Positions 1-8,775 of a stretch of 64,000 nt of DNA are shown here, piece after piece. Made by a program: the position numbers and the translations under genes. Below the pieces are notes generated by a model. It worked only from the letters and a program-made list of their open reading frames with translations, ran no database searches and was not told the origin of the DNA. Location: NCBI RefSeq assembly GCF_012910805.1, contig NZ_WTVK01000015.1, positions 1-64,000 of the forward strand. The letters are read 5' to 3'. Numbering within the stretch: the first letter of the stretch is position 1; each line of letters begins with the position of its first letter. This DNA is from Aromatoleum evansii. Its GTDB lineage: Bacteria > Pseudomonadota > Gammaproteobacteria > Burkholderiales > Rhodocyclaceae.

Positions 1-570
1 ACGAAGCCGTCTAACGTCCGCCCCTTGCTCATCCACCACCTGATCAGTTCGGCACGCCCAACGGTGGTCGCCAGATCAACGGAAGCCTGAAGCTCGGGTA
101 GCGTGAGCGCGAGCGCATGTAATCCACACGTGATCACCAGCGGCTGATCCTGCTCGATCAACGGCGATGCCTCGGCATACATCCCGGGGGCGACCAGATC
201 CACGAAGCCGTCTAACGTCCGCCCCTTGCCCATCCACCACCTGATCAGTTCGGCACGCCCAAAGGTTGTCATCAGATCAACGGAAGCCTGAAGCTCGGGT
301 AGCGTGAGCGCGAGCGCATGTAATCCACGCGTGATCACCAGCGGCTGATCCTGATCGACCAACGGCGATGCGTCGGCATACATCCCGGGGGCGACCAGAT
401 CCACGAAACCGTCTAACGTCCGCCCCTTGCTCATCCACCACCTGATCAGTTCGGCACGCCCAACGGTGGTCGCCAGATCAACGGAAGCCTGAAGCTCGGG
501 TAGCGTGAGCGCGAGCGCATGTAATCCACGCGTGATCACCAACGGCTGATCCTGCTCGACCGACGGCGAT
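1..570. repeat. 201-bp in-frame tandem repeat
   Basis: Units begin at 1, 202 and 403, a period of exactly 201 bp (67 codons). The first two differ at only about ten positions by eye. The third loses similarity near 570, where it enters the diverged upstream units. The array continues past the left edge, so the copy number is unknown. The period is a multiple of three, so copy-number change keeps the reading frame. Confidence 0.95.
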
Positions 571-1253
571 TCTTCCTGGCACACGTACAACGGCACCAGA
601 TCGGCGCCATGAGCCTGCCTACGACCGTTTAGCAGCCACCATCCGGTCAAGGCCATCCCGCCATCATAAGTCGAGAGATCGATGACTGACTTCAGGGATG
701 GAAGCGCCAGCCGGATTACCTCTAGGCCACGCGTCAATGGTATTGGAAGCCCCTCAAAGCCATGATCAGACAGGGATCCGTAGCAAGTCGGTGGCAACAT
801 TGGTGGCATGGACGCCTCAACCCGTCCCTGCAGAATCCACCAACACAGCAAATCGGAGCGCCCCTCGGAAGTATCTAAATCAATCTGCCCAACCAATTCG
901 GGGCGAGAAAACGCCAGCGCAAGCAATCCGTTAGAAATAGGTAGCGGTTGATCCTGCTCTAACTGGTTACATTCGAATTGTAGCCATTTCAACTGTGTCT
1001 CGGTGAAAGCAGCATCATGAAGCGCCATCAGGGTCGCAACTTCGAGCTCACGGGGAACGCCTCTCGGCAACTGGTCGAACGGGGTGCCAGCCCTGAGCGC
1101 CGATACAAGGAGCGTCTCGGAGAAAGGCTCCGTACCGCCGCTCCCCAGTATCCTCTGAATCGCCACACGCGCTGGATAAGCTTGGCACTGCCCGGTGCCC
1201 GAGGACTGTCGAGGCACGGGATCCACATGACCCGAAACACCCACAGCTATCAC
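1..1253 (-). CDS. Tandem 67-residue repeat protein of the polysaccharide cluster (partial, 3' end outside the window)
   Basis: The frame opens at a GTG (1253-1251) and stays open to the left edge, giving at least 417 residues. A GAAGGAG Shine-Dalgarno lies 8 nt before the GTG and supports this start. The N-terminal ~100 residues have no family I recognise. The rest is a series of ~67-residue units: two diverged copies, then at least three nearly identical ones. Each unit carries a pattern like DLxTxxGRAELIRWWMxxGR, with an invariant WW. The start follows directly after the TGA of the upstream gene in the same frame, so translation is probably coupled. Similar WW-containing units occur, as far as I recall, in proteins of polysaccharide clusters, but I cannot assign a function. 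It may be a scaffold or binding module for the other glycan enzymes; that is a guess. Confidence 0.7.
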   Translation of the reverse strand, partial: MIAVGVSGHVDPVPRQSSGTGQCQAYPARVAIQRILGSGGTEPFSETLLVSALRAGTPFDQLPRGVPRELEVATLMALHDAAFTETQLKWLQFECNQLEQDQPLPISNGLLALAFSRPELVGQIDLDTSEGRSDLLCWWILQGRVEASMPPMLPPTCYGSLSDHGFEGLPIPLTRGLEVIRLALPSLKSVIDLSTYDGGMALTGWWLLNGRRQAHGADLVPLYVCQEESPSVEQDQPLVITRGLHALALTLPELQASVDLATTVGRAELIRWWMSKGRTLDGFVDLVAPGMYADASPLVDQDQPLVITRGLHALALTLPELQASVDLMTTFGRAELIRWWMGKGRTLDGFVDLVAPGMYAEASPLIEQDQPLVITCGLHALALTLPELQASVDLATTVGRAELIRWWMSKGRTLDGF

Positions 1254-2114
1254 TCAACGAGCTCCTTCAACAATGCTCTCGTGGCCAGTGCCTCGCTCCA
1301 CCAACTGTGTATGCCAGCTTGGCACGTCTGAAGGAACAGAACCGCCTGCGATTTTTCTGTGCAGCCATGTCATATCCACCAGCGCACAGCCCTGTGCCTT
1401 AAGGCGATTGCTTAGCGACATTTCGTTGATGATCGCCTTGGCCTTGGCCTTGAAAAAAGGCAGTGAAGCCACATCGAGAACAAACCTGGAATGCCATTCA
1501 ACCCCTTGTCCTGTGCCCTCTCCGGTTAGCCAGGAGGTCAGATTGTGGGCATAAGACGGGCTGACATCGCCCCCCGACACGAAGGGAACTGTCGGATCTC
1601 CGGAGAAAACTCCCTCCCCACCCTTGACGGTCGTGAGATCGCCAAGCATCACAACTTCGGCCGGAGGAATGAACATATAGGAACTGCGCAACCACGACTG
1701 AAAGCGAATGGACCGGAACGCCACCGGTTCGTTGTATACCTCTATATGCCCGAGAGCCACAGCCCGACCGCGATACAGCTCAAGCATCTCCTGCGAGACG
1801 AAACGGTGAAAATCCACATAGCCAAAATAGAAAGCCGACGTTACAAAATGAATGTAATCGAACTCCATCAGACGATGCCTGCAATACTCAACGCCTCGCC
1901 CCCAGGCGCCGAACTCCCAGTGGTCGTTTGAGGCTCCGAGGATCACCACGCCATCGCCGCGCACTTCCATAACATCCGGCCCCATGGCCGTATCTACAAT
2001 AACGAACTCCCGATCTACACCAGCAAGGTCTTCTTGCAGTTGGCGACGAATCCTGGCGTCAACATCCCGATACTTCTCCGTTCCGTTTCGCGCAAACAAC
2101 GTAAGTATTCGCAT
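1254..2114 (-). CDS. Hypothetical polysaccharide-cluster protein, possibly glycosyltransferase-like
   Basis: This encodes 286 residues from the ATG at 2114, chosen because AGAGG lies 7 nt upstream; a TTG five codons earlier is the alternative. No signal peptide or membrane segment is visible. The N-terminus (MRILTLFARNG) followed by alternating hydrophobic strands looks like an alpha/beta enzyme. The segments HFVTSAFYFGYVDFHRF and INEMSLSNRLKAQG resemble proteins of the rhamnan-synthesis type found in O-antigen and capsule clusters, but I cannot name a family with certainty. It lies 21 nt after the large glycosyltransferase gene and is followed without any gap by the repeat-protein gene, so it is almost certainly co-transcribed with both. 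Confidence 0.6.
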   Translation of the reverse strand: MRILTLFARNGTEKYRDVDARIRRQLQEDLAGVDREFVIVDTAMGPDVMEVRGDGVVILGASNDHWEFGAWGRGVEYCRHRLMEFDYIHFVTSAFYFGYVDFHRFVSQEMLELYRGRAVALGHIEVYNEPVAFRSIRFQSWLRSSYMFIPPAEVVMLGDLTTVKGGEGVFSGDPTVPFVSGGDVSPSYAHNLTSWLTGEGTGQGVEWHSRFVLDVASLPFFKAKAKAIINEMSLSNRLKAQGCALVDMTWLHRKIAGGSVPSDVPSWHTQLVERGTGHESIVEGAR

Positions 2115-2135
2115 GCAACAACCTCTCAATTCGAC

Positions 2136-4043
2136 TCAAGCACAAATCATCCGAACCAGTTTCTCGCGCTTCATCCACTGAGTCACATCGGAATTGGCCA
2201 GACGCTGCTCGACAGCATCAAGCATCCGTTGCGCGCAGGCTTTCCAGTCGAGCGGTTCTACGCCAACCAGACGCCCCTGCCGCAAGACCCGCGTAACATC
2301 GCCTCGAATGACGGAAAACAAAATTTCGCCCAGGGACTCTGCGTCGTCAAATGACATTAAAGTGCCGGGCAAATCAACATGGTCGGCAATCTCTTGCCAT
2401 AGCGGCAGATCACGCACTATCACAGGTCGCCCATAGGCCAGAGCTTTCACGACCGGCAAGCCGAAGCCTTCATTCCAAGACGGGAACACCACTGCCCTCG
2501 CCAAAGCCACCAAGGACTCAATCTGCTCCTCGGGCAAACCGCCACTGGGGAGGAAAGTCACCCCGTCGAGACTCCCGCACTCTGGTCCAATAGCGACGAT
2601 CGCCAGATCAGGAAAGCGGGCACGAATCCGTTGTACCGTGGGGAAAACATCCTTGTGGTCGTAGTTGTTTCCAAACACCAGCACGTAATTCTCAACTGCC
2701 CGGCCGTCAAAGCCATCAACCACATTCTCGGACCGCGCAAAGCTAAGGTAGCTGACCGACTCCATCACACCATCTGCCACCGGGAATCGATGATTGAATT
2801 GCATTCGGGAGAACTCGGAAATATAAAAGAGGATATCCAGGTACTCCGCATCAAGACTCCAGATGCGGCCAACATGAGCGGGAGCCCCCAGAACCATGTC
2901 CCACATGATGGTGTCGAGTATGTTGCACCCCCCCACGAAACCATGCCGATGCAGATCGGCAAGGATCCCCGAGAAACACAACTGGTTCATGTGAATCACT
3001 GCCGCATGGTTTCCGTTGGGCTGCTCCGAAATATTCAGCTTTGGGAAGCGTTCTGACAAACGATGCGCCTTGATGGCGAAATCCTGAGCCCACACATGGA
3101 TATCCCAGTCAGTCTCCATAGACTGGAATCCCTCAAGAAACCCCAACTGCGCAACAGTCGTTCCACAAAAATGGGCCAGCATCCCCCGACAATCGATCAC
3201 GATACTGCGCTGCCGACCTACAGGCGGATACGCCGCCACAAGCGATCTCTCCAGGCGATGAACGGGCAATTCGGCATACCATTCAGCCACCGAATCCTTT
3301 GACGGAAAGGATTTCGAAAAATAATCCGCGCCATCTCCCCCTGCTTGAGGAAACGTGAACCGGGAAAACACCGTCTCCACAAATGCTGCGTGATCGACCT
3401 GGGACAATTCGGGGAAAAGCAAATCACCCTCCGCATCCACTGATACGACAACCCGATTGGCAATCACAGGCCGGAAAGTACGACGCCGGATCGCGCAGAG
3501 AAGATGCTTCAAAACGCTCGCCGCTGCTTCGTAGTGCCCCAGCGGCGGCGGGTTGGCCACCACGGAGCTCCGAATCAAGCAGCATGCCACCGGAAATTCG
3601 GAAACGATCCAATATTCGGGCAGCGCCGCCAAAGCACGCCGGGTCAAAAGAGCCTTCGACTCGTCCCCCTCTTTAGGCAACAACCAAACCAGATCGGTAG
3701 CCGAATCCGCAAAGCGCGGGATCGCAGCACCAAACAAGGCGTCCTTGGCAAGGATCTCATGCAACCCAGCAAGCATGGAGTCGGTAAGCACAACCGGAGC
3801 TTGCAAATACAGAAGGTGCGAGCACGAAGCTTCCGCCGCCTCGAAAGCTCGAGTGAAGGCTTCGGCAGCGCTCAAGCCGGTCAGCACCTCCGAGCACGCA
3901 GGACGAGCCTCGACGTCGTCCAGTCCATAAATGAACAATTTTCCCCTTGCGCTCAGGGAGACCGTTAGTGCCCTGAAGTAGCTCCCAAGGCTCCCTGCTG
4001 GACTGCCCGTGACATCCACAAGTACTGTGGTTTCCAGCTTCAT
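2136..4043 (-). CDS. Glycosyltransferase, GT4-type C-terminal domain with long N-terminal region
   Basis: This encodes 635 residues from the ATG at 4043, one base after the stop of the upstream GT2 gene and preceded by AGAGGG. An upstream in-frame ATG at 4061 would overlap that gene. The C-terminal ~250 residues look like a GT4 retaining transferase: a strand-rich segment (NYVLVFGNNYDHKD), then the nucleotide-sugar binding signature SWNEGFGLPVVKALAYGRPV with the E-x7-E-like pattern. The N-terminal ~350 residues show no clear second catalytic motif and may bind the acceptor or be a degenerate transferase domain. It is cytoplasmic, with no transmembrane helix. It probably adds one sugar of the repeat unit; donor and acceptor cannot be told from sequence. 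Confidence 0.85.
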   Translation of the reverse strand: MKLETTVLVDVTGSPAGSLGSYFRALTVSLSARGKLFIYGLDDVEARPACSEVLTGLSAAEAFTRAFEAAEASCSHLLYLQAPVVLTDSMLAGLHEILAKDALFGAAIPRFADSATDLVWLLPKEGDESKALLTRRALAALPEYWIVSEFPVACCLIRSSVVANPPPLGHYEAAASVLKHLLCAIRRRTFRPVIANRVVVSVDAEGDLLFPELSQVDHAAFVETVFSRFTFPQAGGDGADYFSKSFPSKDSVAEWYAELPVHRLERSLVAAYPPVGRQRSIVIDCRGMLAHFCGTTVAQLGFLEGFQSMETDWDIHVWAQDFAIKAHRLSERFPKLNISEQPNGNHAAVIHMNQLCFSGILADLHRHGFVGGCNILDTIMWDMVLGAPAHVGRIWSLDAEYLDILFYISEFSRMQFNHRFPVADGVMESVSYLSFARSENVVDGFDGRAVENYVLVFGNNYDHKDVFPTVQRIRARFPDLAIVAIGPECGSLDGVTFLPSGGLPEEQIESLVALARAVVFPSWNEGFGLPVVKALAYGRPVIVRDLPLWQEIADHVDLPGTLMSFDDAESLGEILFSVIRGDVTRVLRQGRLVGVEPLDWKACAQRMLDAVEQRLANSDVTQWMKREKLVRMICA

Positions 4044-4044
4044 T

Positions 4045-4992
4045 TCAGCCCTCTTGAGCATAGTTCTCGAAAGATCCACAAACAAAATCTGCAATACCGG
4101 TGCCAGCCGGCCCGAGACGTTCGTCGACGACATCGAAAACATCCCTCACGAACACGCTGCGGGGGCGCGTCGCCGCATAGCGTTGCAATTTCGGCAGCAC
4201 TTCCGCAAATCCATAACTACGACTGAGGCGTTGCACCAATCCAGGATCGCCAATACCACGCCTATTCAACTCGCCAAAGTACTCCGCCATACTTATATAT
4301 AGATTGAGATACGAGGCAAGATGCCTGCGAGTTGGGACAGAATTGCAAATCGACGTCTTGCTTTGAAAGTAGTTCATCACAACTTTGCTAATCGAAACAT
4401 AACGCATGCACTCGAGCGCAATTCGTGCGGTAAAGATAATATCCTCATGAAAATACCCTTCCACAAATCGAATTTCGTGCCGATCGAGGAATGACTTTCG
4501 GTATAGTTTGTTCCAGGCAATGGCTCCGATCTTGTATTGGGAGAAATAATCAACGCCTTCGATACCGCCTGAAGACTCGAAGTCCCAGGCATGATAAGGC
4601 TTTACTTCGCCATCCTCGGAAACTGTCTGTACGCCACAGGCGACAACATCCAAACCACGGGCTCTCGCAACCTCAAGGAGCCCAGCAACTCCACCCGGCT
4701 CCAACCAGTCATCCGCATCCACAAAGTAGACGAATTCACCCCTAGACGCATCGATACCAGTATTGCGAGCAGCTCCCAAATTTTTGTTGACTTCATGGGA
4801 GATAACCCTGAGAAATGAAAATTGCCGAGCGAACTCATCCAAGACCTCGAGCGTATCATCGTTGGAGCAATCATTGACAATCACGATCTCGAAAGCACTC
4901 AGCTTCTGGTTCATGATTGATTCGATCGCACGTCCAACAACCTTCGAGCAATTGTAGGCGGGGATCACAAATGAAACGTCGACATTTTCCAT
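4045..4992 (-). CDS. Glycosyltransferase family 2
   Basis: This encodes 315 residues. The GT-A fold signature is clear: the N-terminal SFVIPAYNCSKVVGRAIESI strand-helix, a nucleotide-binding IVNDCSNDDT segment, NLGAARNTGIDASRGEFVYF and the metal-binding DADDW motif near residue 90. No membrane helix is visible, so it is a soluble or peripheral inverting transferase acting on the cytoplasmic side. It is followed one base later by the GT4 gene and lies 36 bp after the sulfotransferase-like gene. The gene and its two upstream neighbours are markedly more AT-rich than the rest of the window, which suggests recent acquisition. The sugar specificity is unknown. Confidence 0.92.
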   Translation of the reverse strand: MENVDVSFVIPAYNCSKVVGRAIESIMNQKLSAFEIVIVNDCSNDDTLEVLDEFARQFSFLRVISHEVNKNLGAARNTGIDASRGEFVYFVDADDWLEPGGVAGLLEVARARGLDVVACGVQTVSEDGEVKPYHAWDFESSGGIEGVDYFSQYKIGAIAWNKLYRKSFLDRHEIRFVEGYFHEDIIFTARIALECMRYVSISKVVMNYFQSKTSICNSVPTRRHLASYLNLYISMAEYFGELNRRGIGDPGLVQRLSRSYGFAEVLPKLQRYAATRPRSVFVRDVFDVVDERLGPAGTGIADFVCGSFENYAQEG

Positions 4993-5028
4993 ACAATATA
5001 ATCCGTTAAACTAATTATTATTACCATC

Positions 5029-6468
5029 TCAACAGTAGAGCCTAGCTTCCTTTACACCGTAGGCCCAATAGTGATGATATGGATCCACGCCAGCCTCATG
5101 CACATCACGATTCAACTTCAAATATGTTTCAGCATCAAAACCATTCGGCACATAACTCACAAATGGAGAGTCTCGAAACAATTCAACCTGCTCTAGCATT
5201 GACAGACCTCTCTTTACTGCATATCCGCCATATCTTCCATAAATCACGTAATGCCGATACGGATCTAGCATTTTTACTTCTTCACACGACATCATGCCCA
5301 GAATCCCGCTCAACTCCACATAATCTTTGGCCGAAAACTTTTCTGGACAAAACTCTCCCCAAGGCGACATATTCCTCCGCAACTCAATTGCACGGCGGAT
5401 AAAATCTTGTTGGGGAAGCGAGTCGACAACACGCCCCCCTGAGTTCGAAAAAGCGCCGCCGACCGGCAACTGGATCAACCCGTTACACTCGATCTCGTTC
5501 ATTGCCTTGAGCAACACATCAATGCTCCGCCCCGAAAAACTGCTCGTGGTGAGCGCATCTTGATCAGTCGATGATGCCAAGCGATGCTCGCCTATAAACT
5601 CCGCTGACCTCACATTCAAATAGCCAGACAAGTAATCAAACAATCCTGAATGATGAGAATACGCGGTAGCAAAGTGGGCCGGATCAGGCTTGGGGACATC
5701 CCCTATCACTCCGGACTCTTCATAAATTAGCGAAAACTTCCGGGCCAAAGCATTAAGGCCGTTGCGATTCAAGCTAATTAGCATGGCATAAAATTCGCCA
5801 CTCAAGGATACATTCCGCCTTAGCGCTCCCGTCGATTCTGGGACCAAATCGCCATCCGCCCTATCACAAACTCGAAAGAGAGCCTCAACAATATTCCCCT
5901 TGACGCGCTTAAAGGAAACCACCCTTATCTCCGGGAACGCTTCGCACCATTCTCTATAGAACCGGAATTGTGGCGAACCAGCAGGCATCGCATATAAAAA
6001 TTCGTGAAACGATCCGCTGTAGTGTGAGAATTTAATTGCTTCGAGATAAGAGGAAAACACAAACTCGAGAGGATCTCTAATTACTACAATAGGCGTGACA
6101 TTGAACCGTCTTTTTAACTCCAAAATAAACGGAGACCCGGGATTAGAAAAAACTGAAAGGCTCTCATCGGAAATGACGACATCTACGTTTTTTTCTCTCG
6201 CGACCTCGTCAATTCTCGCCAGCAAAGAAAAAGGAGCCGAACAGGCTAGAATCCGCTGACCATTATTGTGACGGACTTCATTGATGGAAAAATACTCCTC
6301 ACTACCAGGCACAAATTTAAATCCGGGCAGAAGACTATCTTGTTCACAAAAAGGGTAGTAGAGGCTAAAATCCCTCAGCATAAAAGCGAAATTGTGATTC
6401 AAATAGTGCTGAAATGAAGTCGTCCCCGTCTTAGGACTTCCGATATGTAGATAAAGCCTAGGTTTCAC
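5029..6468 (-). CDS. Sulfotransferase-like protein with C-terminal repeat module
   Basis: This encodes 479 residues from a GTG at 6468. The N-terminus LHIGSPKTGTTSFQ is a textbook 5'-phosphosulfate-binding loop of PAPS-dependent sulfotransferases. A later segment around VVIRDPLEFVFSSYLEAIKF matches the 3'-phosphate-binding strand and helix (R-D-P-x7-S). So sulfation of a glycan is the likely role. The last 40 residues form a separate module (GFDAETYLKLNRDV, then HYWAYGVKEAR) that also ends the neighbouring FkbM protein. A degenerate extra copy (FSAKDYVELSG, then HYVIYGRYGG) precedes it. The module is common at the ends of glycan enzymes and may target or tether them. The gene is AT-rich relative to its surroundings. 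Confidence 0.8.
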   Translation of the reverse strand: MKPRLYLHIGSPKTGTTSFQHYLNHNFAFMLRDFSLYYPFCEQDSLLPGFKFVPGSEEYFSINEVRHNNGQRILACSAPFSLLARIDEVAREKNVDVVISDESLSVFSNPGSPFILELKRRFNVTPIVVIRDPLEFVFSSYLEAIKFSHYSGSFHEFLYAMPAGSPQFRFYREWCEAFPEIRVVSFKRVKGNIVEALFRVCDRADGDLVPESTGALRRNVSLSGEFYAMLISLNRNGLNALARKFSLIYEESGVIGDVPKPDPAHFATAYSHHSGLFDYLSGYLNVRSAEFIGEHRLASSTDQDALTTSSFSGRSIDVLLKAMNEIECNGLIQLPVGGAFSNSGGRVVDSLPQQDFIRRAIELRRNMSPWGEFCPEKFSAKDYVELSGILGMMSCEEVKMLDPYRHYVIYGRYGGYAVKRGLSMLEQVELFRDSPFVSYVPNGFDAETYLKLNRDVHEAGVDPYHHYWAYGVKEARLYC

Positions 6469-6538
6469 GAAATAATCCCAAGCATATTACGTCGCTCACA
6501 TATTGAAGAAGTGGATCATGACGATATTTCACAGCCCC

Positions 6539-7480
6539 CTAGTAGCTTCGGCCTTCAAAAAAACCGTACTCGAGATAATGGTTTTCTGCAGACACCCCTG
6601 CAGCCCTAACATCCGGATTTAGGTTCAGGTATTTTTCTGAATCAAACCCATTGGGAATACGAACCATTTCGTACAATTCGATCGGAACCCCGTTGCGCAA
6701 TACCTTCGCTGCCTTTAGGGGAAAATCGCATGGCCGGACCCTTTCAAGAAATTCATTTTCACGCTCCACAGGAATCATAAAGAAGTCGTAATATATTGAG
6801 TCAACCGCCAACTTCCAGACATCCCGACTTACGAGCGGGTTCAGAAAAATGTCATAAATTCGATACCCTAAAGCCACCGAATAATCGTATAGGGTAAATT
6901 CATCGTTACCGTACGCGCTGTAACTTCCGCGACCATATTCAACCGAGACTATTGGGCGATATCTTTCAAGTACGCCTCCAGCACCTTTCAGCACCTCCAT
7001 CTCTGCGCCCTCGACATCAATCTTTATGAACGACAGGGATGGCAAATCCTCGATAAATGTATCCAACTTTGTTGTTTCAACGAGAATCTGAATCGGGCGA
7101 GCATTCTGCGGATCTTGGAAAATTCGATTACGCAGACCGCTCTCCTGCGGCGAACCTTCCGCATAGGTAAACCATGAGGATCCTATATCATTGCAAAGTG
7201 CAAGATTCTTGATCCACACATTTGATATGCAAAAGTTGTTTTTCAGATAATCGAACTGAAGCGGAAGAGGTTCGAAGCCCATCACCTTACCCGCAACACC
7301 GACGCATTCAACAAATTTACTCAGGTGCCGGCCATGGTGAGCCCCAACATCGACAACCGTATCCCCCGGCCTAACCCACTTTGTATAGCAGTTTTCGAGG
7401 AGCGCCTCGTAGTCAATACTTAAAAGCCCCCTGAGCTTTAGATCGCGAAGCAACCACATAGGAAAATACATAGTGCTCAT
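6539..7480 (-). CDS. FkbM family methyltransferase with C-terminal repeat module
   Basis: This encodes 313 residues. The SAM-binding motif I is VVDVGAHHGRH near residue 40, followed by GFEPLPLQFDYL (motif II acid) and FIKIDVEGAEMEVLKGA, the characteristic FkbM signature. These enzymes O-methylate sugars or other small hydroxyl groups; here a polysaccharide residue is the likely target. The final ~40 residues (GFDSEKYLNLNPDV, then HYLEYGFFEGR) are the same module seen at the end of the adjacent sulfotransferase-like protein. The ATG at 7480 has only a weak upstream GGAG; an in-frame ATG three codons later is possible. The gene is AT-rich. Confidence 0.88.
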   Translation of the reverse strand: MSTMYFPMWLLRDLKLRGLLSIDYEALLENCYTKWVRPGDTVVDVGAHHGRHLSKFVECVGVAGKVMGFEPLPLQFDYLKNNFCISNVWIKNLALCNDIGSSWFTYAEGSPQESGLRNRIFQDPQNARPIQILVETTKLDTFIEDLPSLSFIKIDVEGAEMEVLKGAGGVLERYRPIVSVEYGRGSYSAYGNDEFTLYDYSVALGYRIYDIFLNPLVSRDVWKLAVDSIYYDFFMIPVERENEFLERVRPCDFPLKAAKVLRNGVPIELYEMVRIPNGFDSEKYLNLNPDVRAAGVSAENHYLEYGFFEGRSY

Positions 7481-7515
7481 GTTCTAGTAGACTCCGATTA
7501 ATAATAAATAAAGAA

Positions 7516-8775
7516 CTATTCTTGCCCCAAAGCTGCATCAAGACATTCGGCGCCAGCATCCGACAAGCGCATACCCGTCTTATTTCCACCGAGTTTGCTC
7601 AGCATGACAAGAGTCCGCTCTATCCAAGTGCACCCTGCAACGAGATCAGCAACCTTCTCGGCCGAGTATCTACCGCCGTTCAGTAGGTCGTTAATCACGG
7701 CAGCAAATTCGGAAACATCGAGTCCTGTCCTGAGCCCTGCACAATGGGTGTGCGTAAAGTCCAATGGGGTAGCAGCTATAGGCAATCCGGCCGCCAAGTA
7801 TTCGTAGTACTTCATCGGGAACATGCCGCGGGTGTAGTCGTTGATCAACGAGGGCAACAACCCTACCCGCACCCCGCGCAGGTAGTCCGGCAGCTCGGCA
7901 TAGGGTTTGTAGCCCAAAAAGTGCACGTTGGGCAGCCTTGCCAATTCGGCCATGAGCGGGCTTTTCTGGCCTTCTCGCTCTTCGCCGATGAAGACCCAAC
8001 TCCATTCGGGCTTCATGCGTGCCACATCGATCAGGAGCTGGAAGTCGATCTTGAAATCCGACAGCACGCCGTGGTAGCAGAGCCGCGGCTCGGGAATGCC
8101 GGCGAGGTCTTCCGGAATGGGGCCGGGCTCCAGCGCACGGCCGAAATGTTCCGCATCGACCACATTGGGCAAGAAATGCGTGTTCGCGTTGTGTTGGCGA
8201 CAATGCTCGGCAAGGGATGGCGACGTCGCAAAGACAACGTCGGCACGTTGCAGCAGTATCCGCTCGGCAGCGCGGAAGGCTTCGGCATCCATGCCGGGCA
8301 CAGCGGCCAGATCATCGACACAGTGGTAAAGCAGGGCACCGGTATCCATCCCCTCGATCGCGTCGAGCATGAAAGGATGGTAGGTCCAGACCAAGGGCTT
8401 CCGGAAATGCTGTTGCCCGGCAGTACGGGCAATGGAAGCCCTGAGCAGCCAACGGTTGAGCGAACGGGTGAACGGATGGCGATGGCCGGCCGGGACGAGT
8501 AGCGGTGACAGGACGAAGATGCCTGGCGAACGTTCGACCGCACCGGAGATCAGTGACGACAGCCCTTTGCACAAGCGCTTCCACAGTCGCCCCCAGTCTT
8601 TCGCGCTTCCCGCCTTGGGGCTGCGCAGGCCGACGCTTTCCACATAGAGCACCTGGGCGCCAAGCTCAGCCAGTGATTTCGCACAGTGCTGTTTATTGGT
8701 CCAGTAAGGTTCATCCCAATCTGCCGTAGCGAACAGGATACAGCTCTGCGGAACAATGATTTCGCGTTCAGCCAT
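7516..8775 (-). CDS. Glycosyltransferase (GT4/TuaH-like)
   Basis: This encodes 419 residues from the ATG at 8775, which overlaps the end of wecB by 8 bp. The frame stays open further upstream, but that part overlaps wecB and looks like its shadow. Features typical of GT-B transferases: LLYHCVDDLAAVPG, the linker FATSPSLAEHC, FLPNVVDAEHF, LCYHGVLSDFKIDFQLL at the start of the C-terminal domain, and the donor-binding MKYYEYLAAGLPIAAT. This set is close to TuaH-like proteins of exopolysaccharide clusters. It is cytoplasmic. The tight overlap with wecB suggests translational coupling and perhaps use of a UDP-ManNAc-derived donor, which is inference. Confidence 0.85.
   Translation of the reverse strand: MAEREIIVPQSCILFATADWDEPYWTNKQHCAKSLAELGAQVLYVESVGLRSPKAGSAKDWGRLWKRLCKGLSSLISGAVERSPGIFVLSPLLVPAGHRHPFTRSLNRWLLRASIARTAGQQHFRKPLVWTYHPFMLDAIEGMDTGALLYHCVDDLAAVPGMDAEAFRAAERILLQRADVVFATSPSLAEHCRQHNANTHFLPNVVDAEHFGRALEPGPIPEDLAGIPEPRLCYHGVLSDFKIDFQLLIDVARMKPEWSWVFIGEEREGQKSPLMAELARLPNVHFLGYKPYAELPDYLRGVRVGLLPSLINDYTRGMFPMKYYEYLAAGLPIAATPLDFTHTHCAGLRTGLDVSEFAAVINDLLNGGRYSAEKVADLVAGCTWIERTLVMLSKLGGNKTGMRLSDAGAECLDAALGQE

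Noticed and set aside
1-603. Possible CRISPR array or satellite DNA
   Set aside because: The 201-bp unit is too long, there are no short repeats with unique spacers, and it is an open frame in a real gene on the minus strand.
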